A DNA stretch of 64,000 nucleotides from an uncultured Chlamydiae bacterium (GCA_903824495.1 CAIJXB010000016.1:53112-117111); one strand, 5' to 3'; counted from the stretch's first letter, positions 8,930 through 18,336 are shown. Numbers and translations are program-made. Notes: generated by a model not told the origin, from the sequence alone.

Positions 8930-10048
8930 ATGACGGCAAGAATAACGACGAATAATGGAAGTACGAATTCGATTTGTGTTCCATCGCATAGTCACAGAGA
9001 ATCAACCTTGCATTGGGTGATAGAAAAAATTGCTGGAATTGTATTCGATTTTAGCAAAGCAATCGATTACGCAACTCAGTGGGTTGATTATTCTGATTGT
9101 TCTCCGGAGCTAAAAGAAAATGCTGTTAAAGTAAAAAGCTCTATAGATCGAGTGAATGTCGTCTTTGCTGGTTGTGCTACTGCAGTTGCAGTGCACGAGC
9201 TCCTCGATGCGGAAGCTCCCGGAGTGGGGGAAGTGGCAGGATTTCTGAGTTCAGGGGCAGAGTTTCTTGATCGTTTAGATGATTTTGGTGCTATTAATTT
9301 GATGGAGGGAGCTTCTCCTGTTATAGGTGCAGTCGGAATTGCATCGGATCTTGTGGGTGGGCTTTATGATTCTGCAAGTGTTTTGAGTAATGGCCATATT
9401 CAGCCTAGCGATTCTCGGGGGCTTGCGGGAGCAAAGCTATCTCCTTTATATAAATTGGTCAAGATTGCAGAGAATGTTGCGTTTATCGCTCTTGCAGCTC
9501 TTTCAGGCTATGCTACGTACTGCGCAGTCTTTGCAGTTGCAGCTCATGCGGCGTTGCCTTTCGCTCTTTTAGCGGTAGGAACAGCGGCTTTGTCTATAAA
9601 AATGATGCGTTGTTTTTATGAAGGGCTTGCAGATGATGGTCAGGCACGAAATCTTGTGGGTCAACGACGACAACAACGAATGCAATCAAACTGTAATCCT
9701 CAGAATTGTGGTGCGACTAATGGCCAGTTGACTTCTGTCGATGTGGAAGCTTTGAGGACTGAGAATTTTGACTTGAAAATGCGAACATCTAAGCTCGAAG
9801 GCGTAATCGAAGGATTGCGAATCGGGATTGATTCTTGGGCAAGGAAGCCTATAAACTATTTTTTCAATGGTGTTAGGTTGCCTAATCCAGATGAGTTCGA
9901 AGACGGTGATGATCACTCATCACAAAGCGATACCTCTCAGAGACCAAATGTTCTATCCTCTAATAATGGGAATGATAAGATAGTTTTAGAAAATCAGCAA
10001 TCTCTAGAAGAATTAGAAAATCAGGAACTTCCAGAAGAAAAGGTGTAG
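8930..10048 (+). CDS. Putative inclusion-membrane (Inc-like) protein, paralogue of the upstream gene
   Basis: A 372-residue protein starting four bases after the previous stop. The bilobed hydrophobic region lies at about 183-225, preceded by YKLVKIAEN and followed by CFYEGL, which aligns with KLVKHVS and RFFDGL of the upstream protein, so the two look like tandem paralogues. A coiled-coil stretch follows at 268-295, and a polar, acidic, Gln/Glu-rich tail at about 320-372 would suit exposure to host cytosol. It is followed by a terminator at 10072. The function is unknown; the Inc assignment is inference from architecture and position. Confidence 0.5.
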   Translation: MTARITTNNGSTNSICVPSHSHRESTLHWVIEKIAGIVFDFSKAIDYATQWVDYSDCSPELKENAVKVKSSIDRVNVVFAGCATAVAVHELLDAEAPGVGEVAGFLSSGAEFLDRLDDFGAINLMEGASPVIGAVGIASDLVGGLYDSASVLSNGHIQPSDSRGLAGAKLSPLYKLVKIAENVAFIALAALSGYATYCAVFAVAAHAALPFALLAVGTAALSIKMMRCFYEGLADDGQARNLVGQRRQQRMQSNCNPQNCGATNGQLTSVDVEALRTENFDLKMRTSKLEGVIEGLRIGIDSWARKPINYFFNGVRLPNPDEFEDGDDHSSQSDTSQRPNVLSSNNGNDKIVLENQQSLEELENQELPEEKV

Positions 10049-10071
10049 TCGTTTTGTTTAAGTAAGCAAAA

Positions 10072-10108
10072 GCTCCTTTTTTCGATCCAATAAAAAAGGG
10101 GCGTTTTT
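10072..10108 (+). terminator. Intrinsic terminator after the Inc-like pair
   Basis: The stem GCTCCTTTTTT pairs with AAAAAAGGGGC (11 pairs including one G-U) around a 9-base loop and is followed by GTTTTT. This ends the two-gene unit. Confidence 0.75.
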
Positions 10109-10133
10109 CTTTAAGAGTCAAGAAAAGTAAAAT

Positions 10134-10535
10134 ATGTTTTTCAGAGAATGGTTTGCAGTATTTTGTGTGCTATGTTTTATAGCGACTCTCTTTTTAGCGG
10201 AGGAGTTTCCTTGCAAATCTTTATTTCAAGTGGGTCAGCCTGCAGAAATTCAAAAAATTCAAGTAGAGATTTTAGGGGCTGTGGAAAGGCCAGGAATGTA
10301 CGAAGTGGAGGTTGGATCCTCTCTTTTAGAGTTGGTTAGTAGGGCAGGACTTAAAAAAACGGCCGATAAAGGAGCTCTTTACCTTAAGAAAAGAGTGTTA
10401 AATTCGTGCTCGGTGACCGTGCCTGAAAAAAAATGTAGAAAAAGCAGGAAAAAAAAGCAGAGCTCAAGTAGCATAGCTGTTACGTCATATGCAATGGAAG
10501 CCTCTGGGAATCCTTTCAAAATGTCTGCGCTTTAA
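10134..10535 (+). CDS. Small SLBB-domain protein with N-terminal signal/anchor
   Basis: A 133-residue protein. Residues 1-22 form a hydrophobic signal peptide or anchor. Residues about 42-98 read as an SLBB (soluble-ligand-binding beta-grasp) domain: VEILGAVERPGMYEVEVG, then LLELVSRAGLKKTADKGALYL and SVTVP, the usual strand-PG-strand-helix-AG pattern. The tail is basic (CRKSRKKKQ) then Ser-rich. SLBB domains occur in polysaccharide export proteins and in ComEA; here the domain stands alone. No strong Shine-Dalgarno is seen. It is an extra gene between the Inc-like pair and rplC. The ligand is unknown. Confidence 0.6.
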   Translation: MFFREWFAVFCVLCFIATLFLAEEFPCKSLFQVGQPAEIQKIQVEILGAVERPGMYEVEVGSSLLELVSRAGLKKTADKGALYLKKRVLNSCSVTVPEKKCRKSRKKKQSSSSIAVTSYAMEASGNPFKMSAL

Positions 10536-10727
10536 GTGTCTCATGGAATTTTTGATTGTGCAAAAATCAACTTTTTTGATAGCCTTTTCGCTTTAGCCTT
10601 TTGATGGGGCATTTTACGTAGCAAATGCAGCTTCTGTGGTAAGGGTCAGTCTTTTAGGACGACTTTAAGCAGGATGATAAAGATTAAAAAAAGTTTAAAC
10701 AGCGAATATTAGTTTGAAAGGGTGATT

Positions 10728-11390
10728 ATGAGCCTAACGTTAATGGGAAAGAAAAAAGGGATGACGCAAGTGTTTGACAAAGATGGTAACATCGTTGTTT
10801 GCACAGTGATCCAAGCTGAGCCGAATGTTGTTACGCAAGTTCTGACGAAAGAAAAAGCAGGTTATTCTGCTGTGCAACTCGCAAGCTTCAAAGCGACAGA
10901 GTCTAAAAAGAAGAATATTGCGAAAGCGCAAAGAGATTTCTTTGCAAAAAAGAATATAGATCCTCGTAAAGAGATGAAAGAATCTCGCGTAGAAGACACG
11001 TCTTCTTACGCGGAAGGGCAAGAAGTCGGAGTCGAGTACTTCGCAGAATGCACGTTTGTTGATGTAGTAGGAACTTCGAAGGGTAAGGGATACCAAGGGG
11101 TTATGAAAAGACATAACTTTGCTGGTGGTCCTGCGGCTCACGGTTCTGGATTCCATCGTCATGGTGGATCATGCGGTATGAGAAGTACCCCCGGTAGATG
11201 TTTACCCGGTCAAAAGAAAGCAGGTCGCATGGGTGGAGAGAGAGTCACTGTGCAGAACCTCAAAATAGTGAAAATAGATGTAGAAAAGCAGGCGATTCTT
11301 GTAGAAGGTGCAATTCCTGGCGCTAGAGAGTCTATGATTTACATGGCTAAAGCAAAGAAAAAAACTTCTCACAATGCGAACAAGAAATAG
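10728..11390 (+). CDS. rplC: 50S ribosomal protein L3
   Basis: 220 residues. Carries MGKKKGMTQVF at the N-terminus and the conserved SKGKGYQGVMKRHNFAGGPA loop that reaches toward the peptidyl transferase centre. First gene of the ribosomal cluster; rpsJ, usually before it, is absent as expected in chlamydiae. The ATG at 10728 is preferred over GTG 10722 because AAGGGTG ends at 10724, fitting only the ATG. Confidence 0.97.
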   Translation: MSLTLMGKKKGMTQVFDKDGNIVVCTVIQAEPNVVTQVLTKEKAGYSAVQLASFKATESKKKNIAKAQRDFFAKKNIDPRKEMKESRVEDTSSYAEGQEVGVEYFAECTFVDVVGTSKGKGYQGVMKRHNFAGGPAAHGSGFHRHGGSCGMRSTPGRCLPGQKKAGRMGGERVTVQNLKIVKIDVEKQAILVEGAIPGARESMIYMAKAKKKTSHNANKK

Positions 11391-11401
11391 AGGTGTGAAC
11401 T

Positions 11402-12115
11402 GTGGCTGTAGTAAAAAAATATAATCTCAGCGGAAACGAGATGGGGCAGATCGAAATAGATGATCGCCTTTTGCAAGTCAACGCCAACCCGCAAATGATC
11501 AAGGACTACTTGGTTGCGTATCGTGCGAACCAAAGACAGTGGTCTGCGAATACGAAGGGAAGATCGGAAGTAAGTCATTCAACTCAGAAACCCCATCCTC
11601 AAAAAGGAACGGGAAAAGCTAGACAAGGTAGTTTGGCAGCTCCTCAGTACAAGGGTGGAGGAAGAGTGTTTGGTCCTAAACCTAAGTTTGACCAATGCGT
11701 CAAAATGAATAAGAAAGAAAAGCAAGCTGTTATCAAGCATATGATTGCTCAAAAAATTCAAGAGCAACATTTCCACGTTCTTTCCGTTAATGATCTTACC
11801 GCTCCTAAAACAAAAACTATTGTTGAATTTCTAAAGAAACTAGACCTCCTTCAAAAAAGAGTTTTGTTTGTAGGTAAAGGTTTCTACGAGTTCGAAGTCA
11901 AAGAAGTTGATGGAGAATTAGAAGTTCAAGTAGTCGGTGAGTACATGGATCGTGAGATCTTGATCAGAAGCTTAAGAAACGTGCCTAAAAAGTCATTTTC
12001 TCTGCTCCCTAGCTTAAATGGATATGAATTGATGCTCAATCAAGATGTCATTTTAATCGACGGCGCTATGGACGAATTTAAGGCCATGCTAGAAGGAAAA
12101 CAGAACAATGAATAA
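11402..12115 (+). CDS. rplD: 50S ribosomal protein L4
   Basis: 237 residues, somewhat longer than the usual 205-225. The internal loop GTGKARQGSLAAPQYKGGG lines the exit tunnel. The GTG start is supported by GAGGTG at 11390-11395. The stop overlaps the rplW ATG by eight bases. Confidence 0.96.
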   Translation: MAVVKKYNLSGNEMGQIEIDDRLLQVNANPQMIKDYLVAYRANQRQWSANTKGRSEVSHSTQKPHPQKGTGKARQGSLAAPQYKGGGRVFGPKPKFDQCVKMNKKEKQAVIKHMIAQKIQEQHFHVLSVNDLTAPKTKTIVEFLKKLDLLQKRVLFVGKGFYEFEVKEVDGELEVQVVGEYMDREILIRSLRNVPKKSFSLLPSLNGYELMLNQDVILIDGAMDEFKAMLEGKQNNE

Positions 12116-12458
12116 GAAAACTCCTTATGACGTGATTAAGAGCCGTTATATTACTGAAAAAGCCCAAGTTCTTGGGAATCTTCACAAGAGTGAAAGCAAT
12201 GCCTGTGTAAAAAAATGTAAAACTCCGAAGTATGTTTTCGTTGTGGATAAAAAAGCCAACAAAGTAGAAATCGCTGCGGCAGTTGAAGAAATTTATGCAG
12301 AATCCAAAATCAAAGTCATCTCTGTAAACACGATCAACTGTAGACAGGAAAAGAAGACTGTGAGAGGGAAAAAAGGCTTTAAGCCAGCTTATAAAAAAGC
12401 GATCGTCACATTAGAAGCGGGCGATTCAATCGATGAGAACGGACAAGACAAGGGATAA
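12108..12458 (+). CDS. rplW: 50S ribosomal protein L23
   Basis: 116 residues. DVIKSRYITEKAQ at the start and KYVFVVDKKANKVEIAAAVEEIY are the L23 core; L23 sits at the exit tunnel and docks SRP and trigger factor. Overlaps rplD by eight bases and is followed by rplB after three. Confidence 0.95.
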   Translation: MNKKTPYDVIKSRYITEKAQVLGNLHKSESNACVKKCKTPKYVFVVDKKANKVEIAAAVEEIYAESKIKVISVNTINCRQEKKTVRGKKGFKPAYKKAIVTLEAGDSIDENGQDKG

Positions 12459-12461
12459 GAC

Positions 12462-13307
12462 ATGACTAAGAAATTTCGTCCTATTACAGCGGGTCAACGG
12501 CATCTTGTTTTAAACAGCACAGAGGAATTAACTCGTGGTCTCGGAAGTGCTAGAAGAGCAACTCCAGCGCCTGAGAAATCTCTGCTTGTAAAGAAAGCAA
12601 TTACCGGTGGACGTAACCACCACGGACATATCACTTGTCGCCATAAAGGAAGTGGGCATAAGAGAGCCTATCGACTCGTTGATTTCAAAAGAGACAAAGA
12701 AAATGTGCCTGCAACGGTCGTTTCTGTTGAGTACGATCCTAACAGATCTGCTTACATTGCGCTTTTGAACTATGCTGACGGTGAAAAAAGATACATTATA
12801 GCACCTCAAGGATTAAAGAGAGGCGACTCTGTTTTGGCAGGGGATGAAGCTCCTTTTGATGTGGGATGCTGCATGAAAGTAAAATCGATGCCTTTAGGAT
12901 CTGTGATCCATAACATCGAGCTCGTTCCAGGTCGCGGCGGTAAGCTTGTTAGATCTGCTGGACTCTCAGCTCAGCTTATGGCTAAAAGTGCCGGATACGT
13001 CACTTTAAAGATGCCTTCTGGTGAGATTAGAATGGTTAACGAAAGCTGCAAAGCTACATTCGGGGTTATTTCAAATCCAGAGTGGAATCTTCGTTCTGAA
13101 GGGAAAGCCGGAAGAATGAGATGGCGTGGAGTTCGTCCGACCGTTAGAGGTACAGCGATGAACCCTGTAGATCACCCGCACGGTGGTGGAGAAGGAAAAC
13201 ATAATGGTTATATTCCTCAAACTCCTTGGGCTCAGTATACTAAAGGATTCAAAACTCGATCTAAGAGTAAGACTAGTAAATGGATTGTAAAGGATCGTAG
13301 GAAATAG
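12462..13307 (+). CDS. rplB: 50S ribosomal protein L2
   Basis: 281 residues. The C-terminal [19 protein letters not shown] segment contains the conserved His near the peptidyl transferase centre; the HNGYIP variant and the [10 protein letters not shown] end match the chlamydial form I recall. rpsS follows after eight bases. Confidence 0.97.
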   Translation: MTKKFRPITAGQRHLVLNSTEELTRGLGSARRATPAPEKSLLVKKAITGGRNHHGHITCRHKGSGHKRAYRLVDFKRDKENVPATVVSVEYDPNRSAYIALLNYADGEKRYIIAPQGLKRGDSVLAGDEAPFDVGCCMKVKSMPLGSVIHNIELVPGRGGKLVRSAGLSAQLMAKSAGYVTLKMPSGEIRMVNESCKATFGVISNPEWNLRSEGKAGRMRWRGVRPTVRGTAMNPVDHPHGGGEGKHNGYIPQTPWAQYTKGFKTRSKSKTSKWIVKDRRK

Positions 13308-13315
13308 GGGAATTT

Positions 13316-13603
13316 ATGGGAAGAAGATCATTAAGAAAAGGTCCATTTGTTGACCATCATTTACAAGCCAAAGTAAATAAACAGAATCGTGAAGGATCTA
13401 AGAAGTCGATCAAAACTTGGTCTAGACGCTCTATGATCGTGCCAGATATGGTAGGCCATACGTTTGATGTTCATAATGGTAAAAAGTTTTATGCCGTGTT
13501 TGTGTCAGAAAATATGGTAGGTCATCGTTTAGGGGAGTTTTCTCCAACGAGGATATTTAAAGGACATGGAGCTAAAAAGGCCGCAGAATCGGCAGGGTCC
13601 TAA
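13316..13603 (+). CDS. rpsS: 30S ribosomal protein S19
   Basis: 95 residues. The N-terminal [16 protein letters not shown] and the [19 protein letters not shown]-terminal signature define S19, which binds 16S rRNA in the head with S13. A 36-base AT-rich gap with AAGGA precedes rplV. Confidence 0.96.
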   Translation: MGRRSLRKGPFVDHHLQAKVNKQNREGSKKSIKTWSRRSMIVPDMVGHTFDVHNGKKFYAVFVSENMVGHRLGEFSPTRIFKGHGAKKAAESAGS

Positions 13604-13639
13604 AACAATTGATTTATTATATAGTTAAGGAAAAAAATT

Positions 13640-13975
13640 ATGCAAACCGCTAAGTCTGTTACCAAATATGTCAGAATACCTCCCCGGAAGGCGAGACTTG
13701 CTGCTGATTTGATCAGAGGGCTGAATGTAGAAGAAGCCACATTACAGCTTTTGGCATCACAACTCAAAGCAGGTAGATTGCTTGAAAAAACGCTTCGTAC
13801 TGCAGTGGCTGATGCCGAGACTCTTTTGAATGTACAAAGAAAAGATCTAACTGTTCAAGAAGTTAGAGTTGATGCGGGCCCAGTTCTGAAAAGATCGAAG
13901 TCCAAGAGTAAAGGTGGGAGTGTGCCTGTTATGAAACGAACAAGTCATTTTACCGTTGTGGTTGCAGCAAAATAA
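13640..13975 (+). CDS. rplV: 50S ribosomal protein L22
   Basis: 111 residues. VRIPPRKARLAADLIRG at the start and the long hairpin rich in Arg/Lys (RSKSKSKGGSVPVMKRTSH) that lines the exit tunnel identify L22. An AAGGA Shine-Dalgarno lies about nine bases before the ATG. Confidence 0.95.
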   Translation: MQTAKSVTKYVRIPPRKARLAADLIRGLNVEEATLQLLASQLKAGRLLEKTLRTAVADAETLLNVQRKDLTVQEVRVDAGPVLKRSKSKSKGGSVPVMKRTSHFTVVVAAK

Positions 13976-13995
13976 CGGATTAGGAAGGAGAACGA

Positions 13996-14643
13996 ATGGG
14001 ACAAAAAACATCCCCTATTGGATTTCGATTAGTTATAAACAAGAAGTGGAAATCGATTTGGTATGCCAACAAGCAAGAGTTTGGCAATCTGATCATCGAA
14101 GATAAAAAGATTCGAGATTTCCTACTTGTAAAACCTTGCTGTGCAGGGGCTTCTCATTTTGCCATCAAACGTATGAGCGGTAAAATTGAAGTAACTATAC
14201 ATACAGCAAGACCTGGACTTGTAATTGGAAAGAAGGGCGCTGAGATTGATATTCTCAAAGACGAACTTCGTAAACTTACAGGTAAAGAAGTTTGGATTGA
14301 AGTGGAAGAGGTAAAACGTCCGGATCTAGATGCTAAGATTGTCGCTGATGGAATTGCGAAGCAACTAGAAAGAAGGATCCCTTTTAGAAGAGTTCTGAAG
14401 AAAGCAATGCAAGCTAGTATGGACGCAGGAGCTGCCGGTATTAAAGTGCAGATCTCTGGTCGTGTTGGCGGAGCAGAAATTGCTAGAACAGAATGGTATA
14501 AAGAAGGTAGAATCCCTCTCCAAACATTACGTGCAGAGATAGATTATGCGATGGGACGAGCTGAGACGACTTACGGGTCTATCGGTGTAAAAGTATGGGT
14601 CAATCGCGGTGAACAAGTAATCAGCAGAGCGGTAGGAGGATAG
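13996..14643 (+). CDS. rpsC: 30S ribosomal protein S3
   Basis: 215 residues. Begins [14 protein letters not shown]; the KH domain [18 protein letters not shown] and the C-terminal [19 protein letters not shown] signature are clear. S3 forms part of the mRNA entry site. A strong AAGGAG precedes the ATG. Confidence 0.97.
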   Translation: MGQKTSPIGFRLVINKKWKSIWYANKQEFGNLIIEDKKIRDFLLVKPCCAGASHFAIKRMSGKIEVTIHTARPGLVIGKKGAEIDILKDELRKLTGKEVWIEVEEVKRPDLDAKIVADGIAKQLERRIPFRRVLKKAMQASMDAGAAGIKVQISGRVGGAEIARTEWYKEGRIPLQTLRAEIDYAMGRAETTYGSIGVKVWVNRGEQVISRAVGG

Positions 14644-14647
14644 CACC

Positions 14648-15064
14648 ATGTTAATGCCCGTTCGCGTAAAGCATAGAAAGATGCAAAAAGGCCATATGAC
14701 TGGCCTAAGCAAAGCTGCAACATTTGTAGACTTTGGTGAGTTTGGAATGCAGTGTCTGGAACGAGGAAGAATCACTCAACACCAGATCGAAGCTTGTCGT
14801 GTTGCTATCAACCGATACTTCAATCGTCGTGGAAAGGTTTGGATCCGTATTTTTCCGGATAAATCTATCAGTAAGAAGCCTGCCGAAACTCGTATGGGTA
14901 AAGGTAAAGGGGCTCCAGATCATTGGGTTGCAGTAGTAAGACCCGGTAGAATTTTATTCGAAGTAGGAAACGTTCCTAAAGAAATGGCTCAAAATGCTCT
15001 AAGAAGAGCTGCTGCTAAGTTGCCAATTCGCACAAGATTTGTTGAAAGAGTAGAAAGAGTGTAA
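14648..15064 (+). CDS. rplP: 50S ribosomal protein L16
   Basis: 138 residues. [34 protein letters not shown] and [19 protein letters not shown] are L16 signatures. L16 contacts the A-site tRNA elbow. ATG codons at 14648 and 14654 are both possible; the upstream one is four bases after rpsC. Confidence 0.96.
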   Translation: MLMPVRVKHRKMQKGHMTGLSKAATFVDFGEFGMQCLERGRITQHQIEACRVAINRYFNRRGKVWIRIFPDKSISKKPAETRMGKGKGAPDHWVAVVRPGRILFEVGNVPKEMAQNALRRAAAKLPIRTRFVERVERV

Positions 15065-15074
15065 GGGAGATTAA

Positions 15075-15281
15075 ATGTCAGCTGCAAAAAAATGGCGAGA
15101 CTTGTCCGTTGTAGAGTTGGAAGAGACTTATGTCACTCTCTCTAAGGATCTGTTTCATATAAAGAATGAAGTGAAGTACATGCAGAAAATTGAACAATTG
15201 CACAAATTGAAGTCAATCAAGCGAGACAGAGCAAGAGTTCTGACTGTTCTTCGTGAAAAGACCCAAATGAAGGAGATATAA
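15075..15281 (+). CDS. rpmC: 50S ribosomal protein L29
   Basis: 68 residues, a two-helix protein at the exit-tunnel rim. [18 protein letters not shown] and [19 protein letters not shown] fit L29. A GGGAG site precedes the ATG; the TAA stop shares one base with the rpsQ ATG. Confidence 0.9.
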   Translation: MSAAKKWRDLSVVELEETYVTLSKDLFHIKNEVKYMQKIEQLHKLKSIKRDRARVLTVLREKTQMKEI

Positions 15282-15544
15282 TGGACTCAATGGAAAATCA
15301 AAGAGCTTCTCGTAAAGTCAGAGAAGGAGTTGTAGTCTCCAACAAAATGGATAAAACGGTGACTGTACGTGTTGAGAGGACTGTTAAAGATCCTCACTTC
15401 CACAAAGTAGTGACTCGTGCAAAGAAATACTATGCTCATGCTGAGAATAGTAAAGAAATCCAGGAAGGGAAAAAAGTTAGAATTGTTGAAACTAGACCTC
15501 TATCTAAAATGAAAAGATGGCGAGTTGTCGAAGTTCTAGGTTAA
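15281..15544 (+). CDS. rpsQ: 30S ribosomal protein S17
   Basis: 87 residues. An OB-fold primary 16S rRNA binder with [18 protein letters not shown] and the [19 protein letters not shown] end. Starts one base inside the rpmC stop; an ATG at 15290 is an alternative start. Confidence 0.95.
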   Translation: MDSMENQRASRKVREGVVVSNKMDKTVTVRVERTVKDPHFHKVVTRAKKYYAHAENSKEIQEGKKVRIVETRPLSKMKRWRVVEVLG

Positions 15545-15570
15545 TAAATTGAATTTTTAGAGAGTAAATC

Positions 15571-15939
15571 ATGATTCAACAAGAAAGCGATTTGGAAGTA
15601 GCGGATAACACAGGCGCAAAGAGAGTAAAGTGCTTTAAAGTACTGAAAGGCTCTAAGAGAAGATACGCTGGCGTAGGCGATATAATCGTTTGTTCTGTAA
15701 AAGAAGCCGATTCCAAAGGAAGTGTAAAAAAAGGCGATGTGGTTAAAGCCGTTATCGTAAGAACAAAAAGTTATATTCGCAGAGCTGACGGGTCTTCACT
15801 CCGGTTCTACGACAATAGCTGTGTAATTATTGATGATAAAGACAATCCGAAGGGAACTCGTATATTTGGCCCTGTCGCAAGGGAAGTTCGCGAAGGCGGA
15901 TTTGTAAAAATCAGTTCTTTGGCCCCGGAAGTTATTTAG
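15571..15939 (+). CDS. rplN: 50S ribosomal protein L14
   Basis: 122 residues. [19 protein letters not shown] and the C-terminal [20 protein letters not shown] are canonical. L14 forms an intersubunit bridge and is the RsfS docking site. Eleven bases from rplX. Confidence 0.97.
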   Translation: MIQQESDLEVADNTGAKRVKCFKVLKGSKRRYAGVGDIIVCSVKEADSKGSVKKGDVVKAVIVRTKSYIRRADGSSLRFYDNSCVIIDDKDNPKGTRIFGPVAREVREGGFVKISSLAPEVI

Positions 15940-15949
15940 GAGATATCGA

Positions 15950-16267
15950 ATGAGCAAGTGGATTAAAAAAGGTGATAAAGTCATCGTTACCTCCGGTAAT
16001 TATGCAGGTAAGATAGGTGAAGTTCTTTCTCGCAAAGATGATAGAGTGGTTATTCAAGGTGTGAATATCCGCAAGAAACATATGAAGAGAAGAACAGAAT
16101 CGGGTCCCGGTGAAATTATCGAAATGGAAAAGCCTATCCAAGTTTCAAATGTAAGCATTTGCAACGCGGAAGGGAAGCCTGTTCGTTTAAAAGCGAAAAT
16201 GGTCGATGGGCAAAAACAGTTATATTACAAAGATGGACAAAAAGAAATCGTTCATCGCCAGTTTTAA
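15950..16267 (+). CDS. rplX: 50S ribosomal protein L24
   Basis: 105 residues. The KOW motif is IKKGDKVIVTSGNYAGKIGEV, an assembly-initiator signature. It is followed by 127 bases without a gene that hold a terminator-like hairpin, the only long gap between rplC and secY. Confidence 0.94.
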   Translation: MSKWIKKGDKVIVTSGNYAGKIGEVLSRKDDRVVIQGVNIRKKHMKRRTESGPGEIIEMEKPIQVSNVSICNAEGKPVRLKAKMVDGQKQLYYKDGQKEIVHRQF

Positions 16268-16340
16268 GAAATTTCATAAAGGGTTCGCCTTTCCTTATAG
16301 GGAAGAGCGCTCTTGAAAGTGTGCAGGCAACTGCTTTAAG

Positions 16341-16362
16341 GGGGGAGAAATCCCCCGTTTTT
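16341..16362 (+). terminator. Terminator/attenuator-like hairpin inside the ribosomal operon
   Basis: GGGGGA (16341-16346), loop GAAA (a GNRA tetraloop), TCCCCC (16351-16356), then G and five T. This is a compact, very GC-rich stem with a U-tract between rplX and rplE. It could attenuate or separate the upstream and downstream halves of the cluster. No obvious promoter is seen between it and rplE. Confidence 0.6.
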
Positions 16363-16394
16363 AACAATTTAATTAAGAACAGGGTTTCTAGCCA

Positions 16395-16967
16395 ATGTCT
16401 AGAGTTTTAGAAAAATACAAAAAAGAAGTTCGCGGCAAGCTGCAAGAGCGGTTTAACTATGAGAATTCAATGTTGATTCCTTCTTTGAAAAAGATTGTAA
16501 TCAGTATGGGAATTGCTGAAGCGACAAAAGACAAGAATGCTGTGCAAGACTGCCTGAAAGAGATGACGCTTCTTTCTGGACAGAAGCCAATTCTTACGAA
16601 GGCAAAAAAATCAATAGCTAACTTCAAGCTAAGAGAAGAGCAAGTTATTGGTATCAAGGTGACTTTAAGAAGAAAACGCATGCTCGATTTTTTTGATCGT
16701 TTCTGTAATATCGTTTCTCCTCGTATTCGCGACTTTAGAGGTTTCCCTCATAAGTGCGATGGAAGTGGGAATTACAGCTTAGGTCTACAGGAGCAAATGG
16801 TGTTTCCTGAACTAAACTTAGATTCGATTAAAAGAACGCAAGGGATGAACATTACGTTTGTAACGAATGCAAGAAATGACCAAGAGTGTGTATCACTTCT
16901 AGAGTTCATGGGATTTCCTTTTGCTGATGTTGTAGCAGAAACTTCAAATAAATCTACAGGCCAATAA
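16395..16967 (+). CDS. rplE: 50S ribosomal protein L5
   Basis: 190 residues, about ten longer than usual. [20 protein letters not shown], the RIRDFRGF loop and [15 protein letters not shown] are L5 signatures; L5 binds 5S rRNA and contacts S13. No convincing Shine-Dalgarno is visible (ACAGGG is ten bases away). rpsN, usually next, is absent, as in other chlamydiae. Confidence 0.96.
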   Translation: MSRVLEKYKKEVRGKLQERFNYENSMLIPSLKKIVISMGIAEATKDKNAVQDCLKEMTLLSGQKPILTKAKKSIANFKLREEQVIGIKVTLRRKRMLDFFDRFCNIVSPRIRDFRGFPHKCDGSGNYSLGLQEQMVFPELNLDSIKRTQGMNITFVTNARNDQECVSLLEFMGFPFADVVAETSNKSTGQ

Positions 16968-16978
16968 GGGGTACTAAA

Positions 16979-17371
16979 ATGTCATTGAGTGATCCAATTG
17001 CAGATCTGTTAACGAGAATACGCAACGCATCAACCGCTAAACATCGATATGTAGATGTACGTGCTACAAAGCTTATCATTAGCCTTGTTAAGGTCATGCA
17101 AAAAGTAGGATTTGTAGACAGTTCTCTGATAAATGAAGAAGAGCGCAAAATGAGAATCTTCCTTAAGTATGCAGAAGGAAGAGAGTCTCTAATAACAGGA
17201 CTCAAAAGAGTTTCTCGTCCAAGTCTACGCCGTTATATCGAGAGCAGACGTATTCCTAAAATTGATGGAGGAATGGGCCTAGTGGTTATTTCTACTTCTA
17301 AAGGAATTATGGATGGCGAATCAGCTCGAGCACTGGGTGTCGGTGGTGAGTTGCTTTGTTTTATTTGGTAA
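16979..17371 (+). CDS. rpsH: 30S ribosomal protein S8
   Basis: 130 residues. SDPIADLLTRIRNA at the start and GLVVISTSKGIMDGESAR at the end identify S8, a primary binder of the 16S central domain and, in enterobacteria, the autogenous repressor of the spc operon. Eleven bases after rplE. Confidence 0.97.
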   Translation: MSLSDPIADLLTRIRNASTAKHRYVDVRATKLIISLVKVMQKVGFVDSSLINEEERKMRIFLKYAEGRESLITGLKRVSRPSLRRYIESRRIPKIDGGMGLVVISTSKGIMDGESARALGVGGELLCFIW

Positions 17372-17394
17372 ACAAAACGTAAGGGTATAACAAA

Positions 17395-17943
17395 ATGTCA
17401 AGATTGGGTAAAACTCCTGTTTTAATACCAAACGGAGTCAAAATTAAAGTAACGGGTGAGCAGGTAACTGTAGAAGGTCCTAAAGGGACTCTCACGAAGC
17501 CACTCGAGAAAGGTTTTTCTTTGAGAATAGATGGGACAAATCTTTTCGTAGATGTGAATGAGGCAATCAAAACTCCTCCTTCTTTCCAAGGACTTGTAAG
17601 AGCTCTTGTGTCTTCTATGATCGAAGGTGTGTCAAAGGGATTTCAAAAGAAATTATCTCTAATTGGAGTTGGTTATAGAGCTACTCTGAAAGGTGAATTT
17701 CTTGATTTGCAAATTGGACTTTCACATCCTACGCAAATGCCTATTCCAAAGACGCTACAAGTAGCTATAGAAAAAAGCGTTCTCATCACAGTTTCTGGTA
17801 TAGACAAGCAAGTTGTTGGGCAGTTTGCTGCGGAAGTACGTGCTAAGAAACCTCCGGAACCCTATAAAGGTAAAGGAATTCGATACGAAAACGAGTACGT
17901 ACGTAAAAAAGCAGGAAAAGCTGCAAAAAGTAAATCAGGGTAG
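17395..17943 (+). CDS. rplF: 50S ribosomal protein L6
   Basis: 182 residues, two repeated alpha-beta domains. Starts MSRLGKTPVLIPNGV; the C-terminal PPEPYKGKGIRYENEYVRKK motif is the L6 signature. Located near the sarcin-ricin loop. Confidence 0.97.
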   Translation: MSRLGKTPVLIPNGVKIKVTGEQVTVEGPKGTLTKPLEKGFSLRIDGTNLFVDVNEAIKTPPSFQGLVRALVSSMIEGVSKGFQKKLSLIGVGYRATLKGEFLDLQIGLSHPTQMPIPKTLQVAIEKSVLITVSGIDKQVVGQFAAEVRAKKPPEPYKGKGIRYENEYVRKKAGKAAKSKSG

Positions 17944-17950
17944 TTGATAT

Positions 17951-18322
17951 ATGGAAAATAGATTAAAGAAGCGAAATGGACAGCGTGCCAGACGTCTTCT
18001 CAGAGTGAGAAGTCAAGTAAAAGGGACGGCTCTAAAACCTCGTATGAGTGTTCTTAAGTCTAACAAACACTTGGCAGTTCAAATCATCGATGATGAAGCA
18101 TCTGTTACATTGTTTAGCGCAAGCACGATGACTCAAGAAATGAAAGCTCTTCAATTTGGTAAAAAATCCAAAGAAGCTGCTAAGCAATTAGGGGTCAAAA
18201 TTGCAGAGATGGCTAAGAAGCACAATGTAGAAAGAGTTGTTTTTGATAGAGGCCGCTACAGATATCATGGACTTTTGGCTGAGCTTGCAAATTCTGCAAG
18301 AGAAGCAGGATTACAATTTTAG
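17951..18322 (+). CDS. rplR: 50S ribosomal protein L18
   Basis: 123 residues. A basic N-terminus (LKKRNGQRARRLLRVR), then KPRMSVLKSNKHLAVQIIDD and FDRGRYRYHGLLAELANSAR, the L18 signature. Binds 5S rRNA. Seven bases after rplF, with only a weak GGGTAG ribosome site. Confidence 0.95.
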   Translation: MENRLKKRNGQRARRLLRVRSQVKGTALKPRMSVLKSNKHLAVQIIDDEASVTLFSASTMTQEMKALQFGKKSKEAAKQLGVKIAEMAKKHNVERVVFDRGRYRYHGLLAELANSAREAGLQF

Positions 18323-18336
18323 GACTAAGAGGCAAG

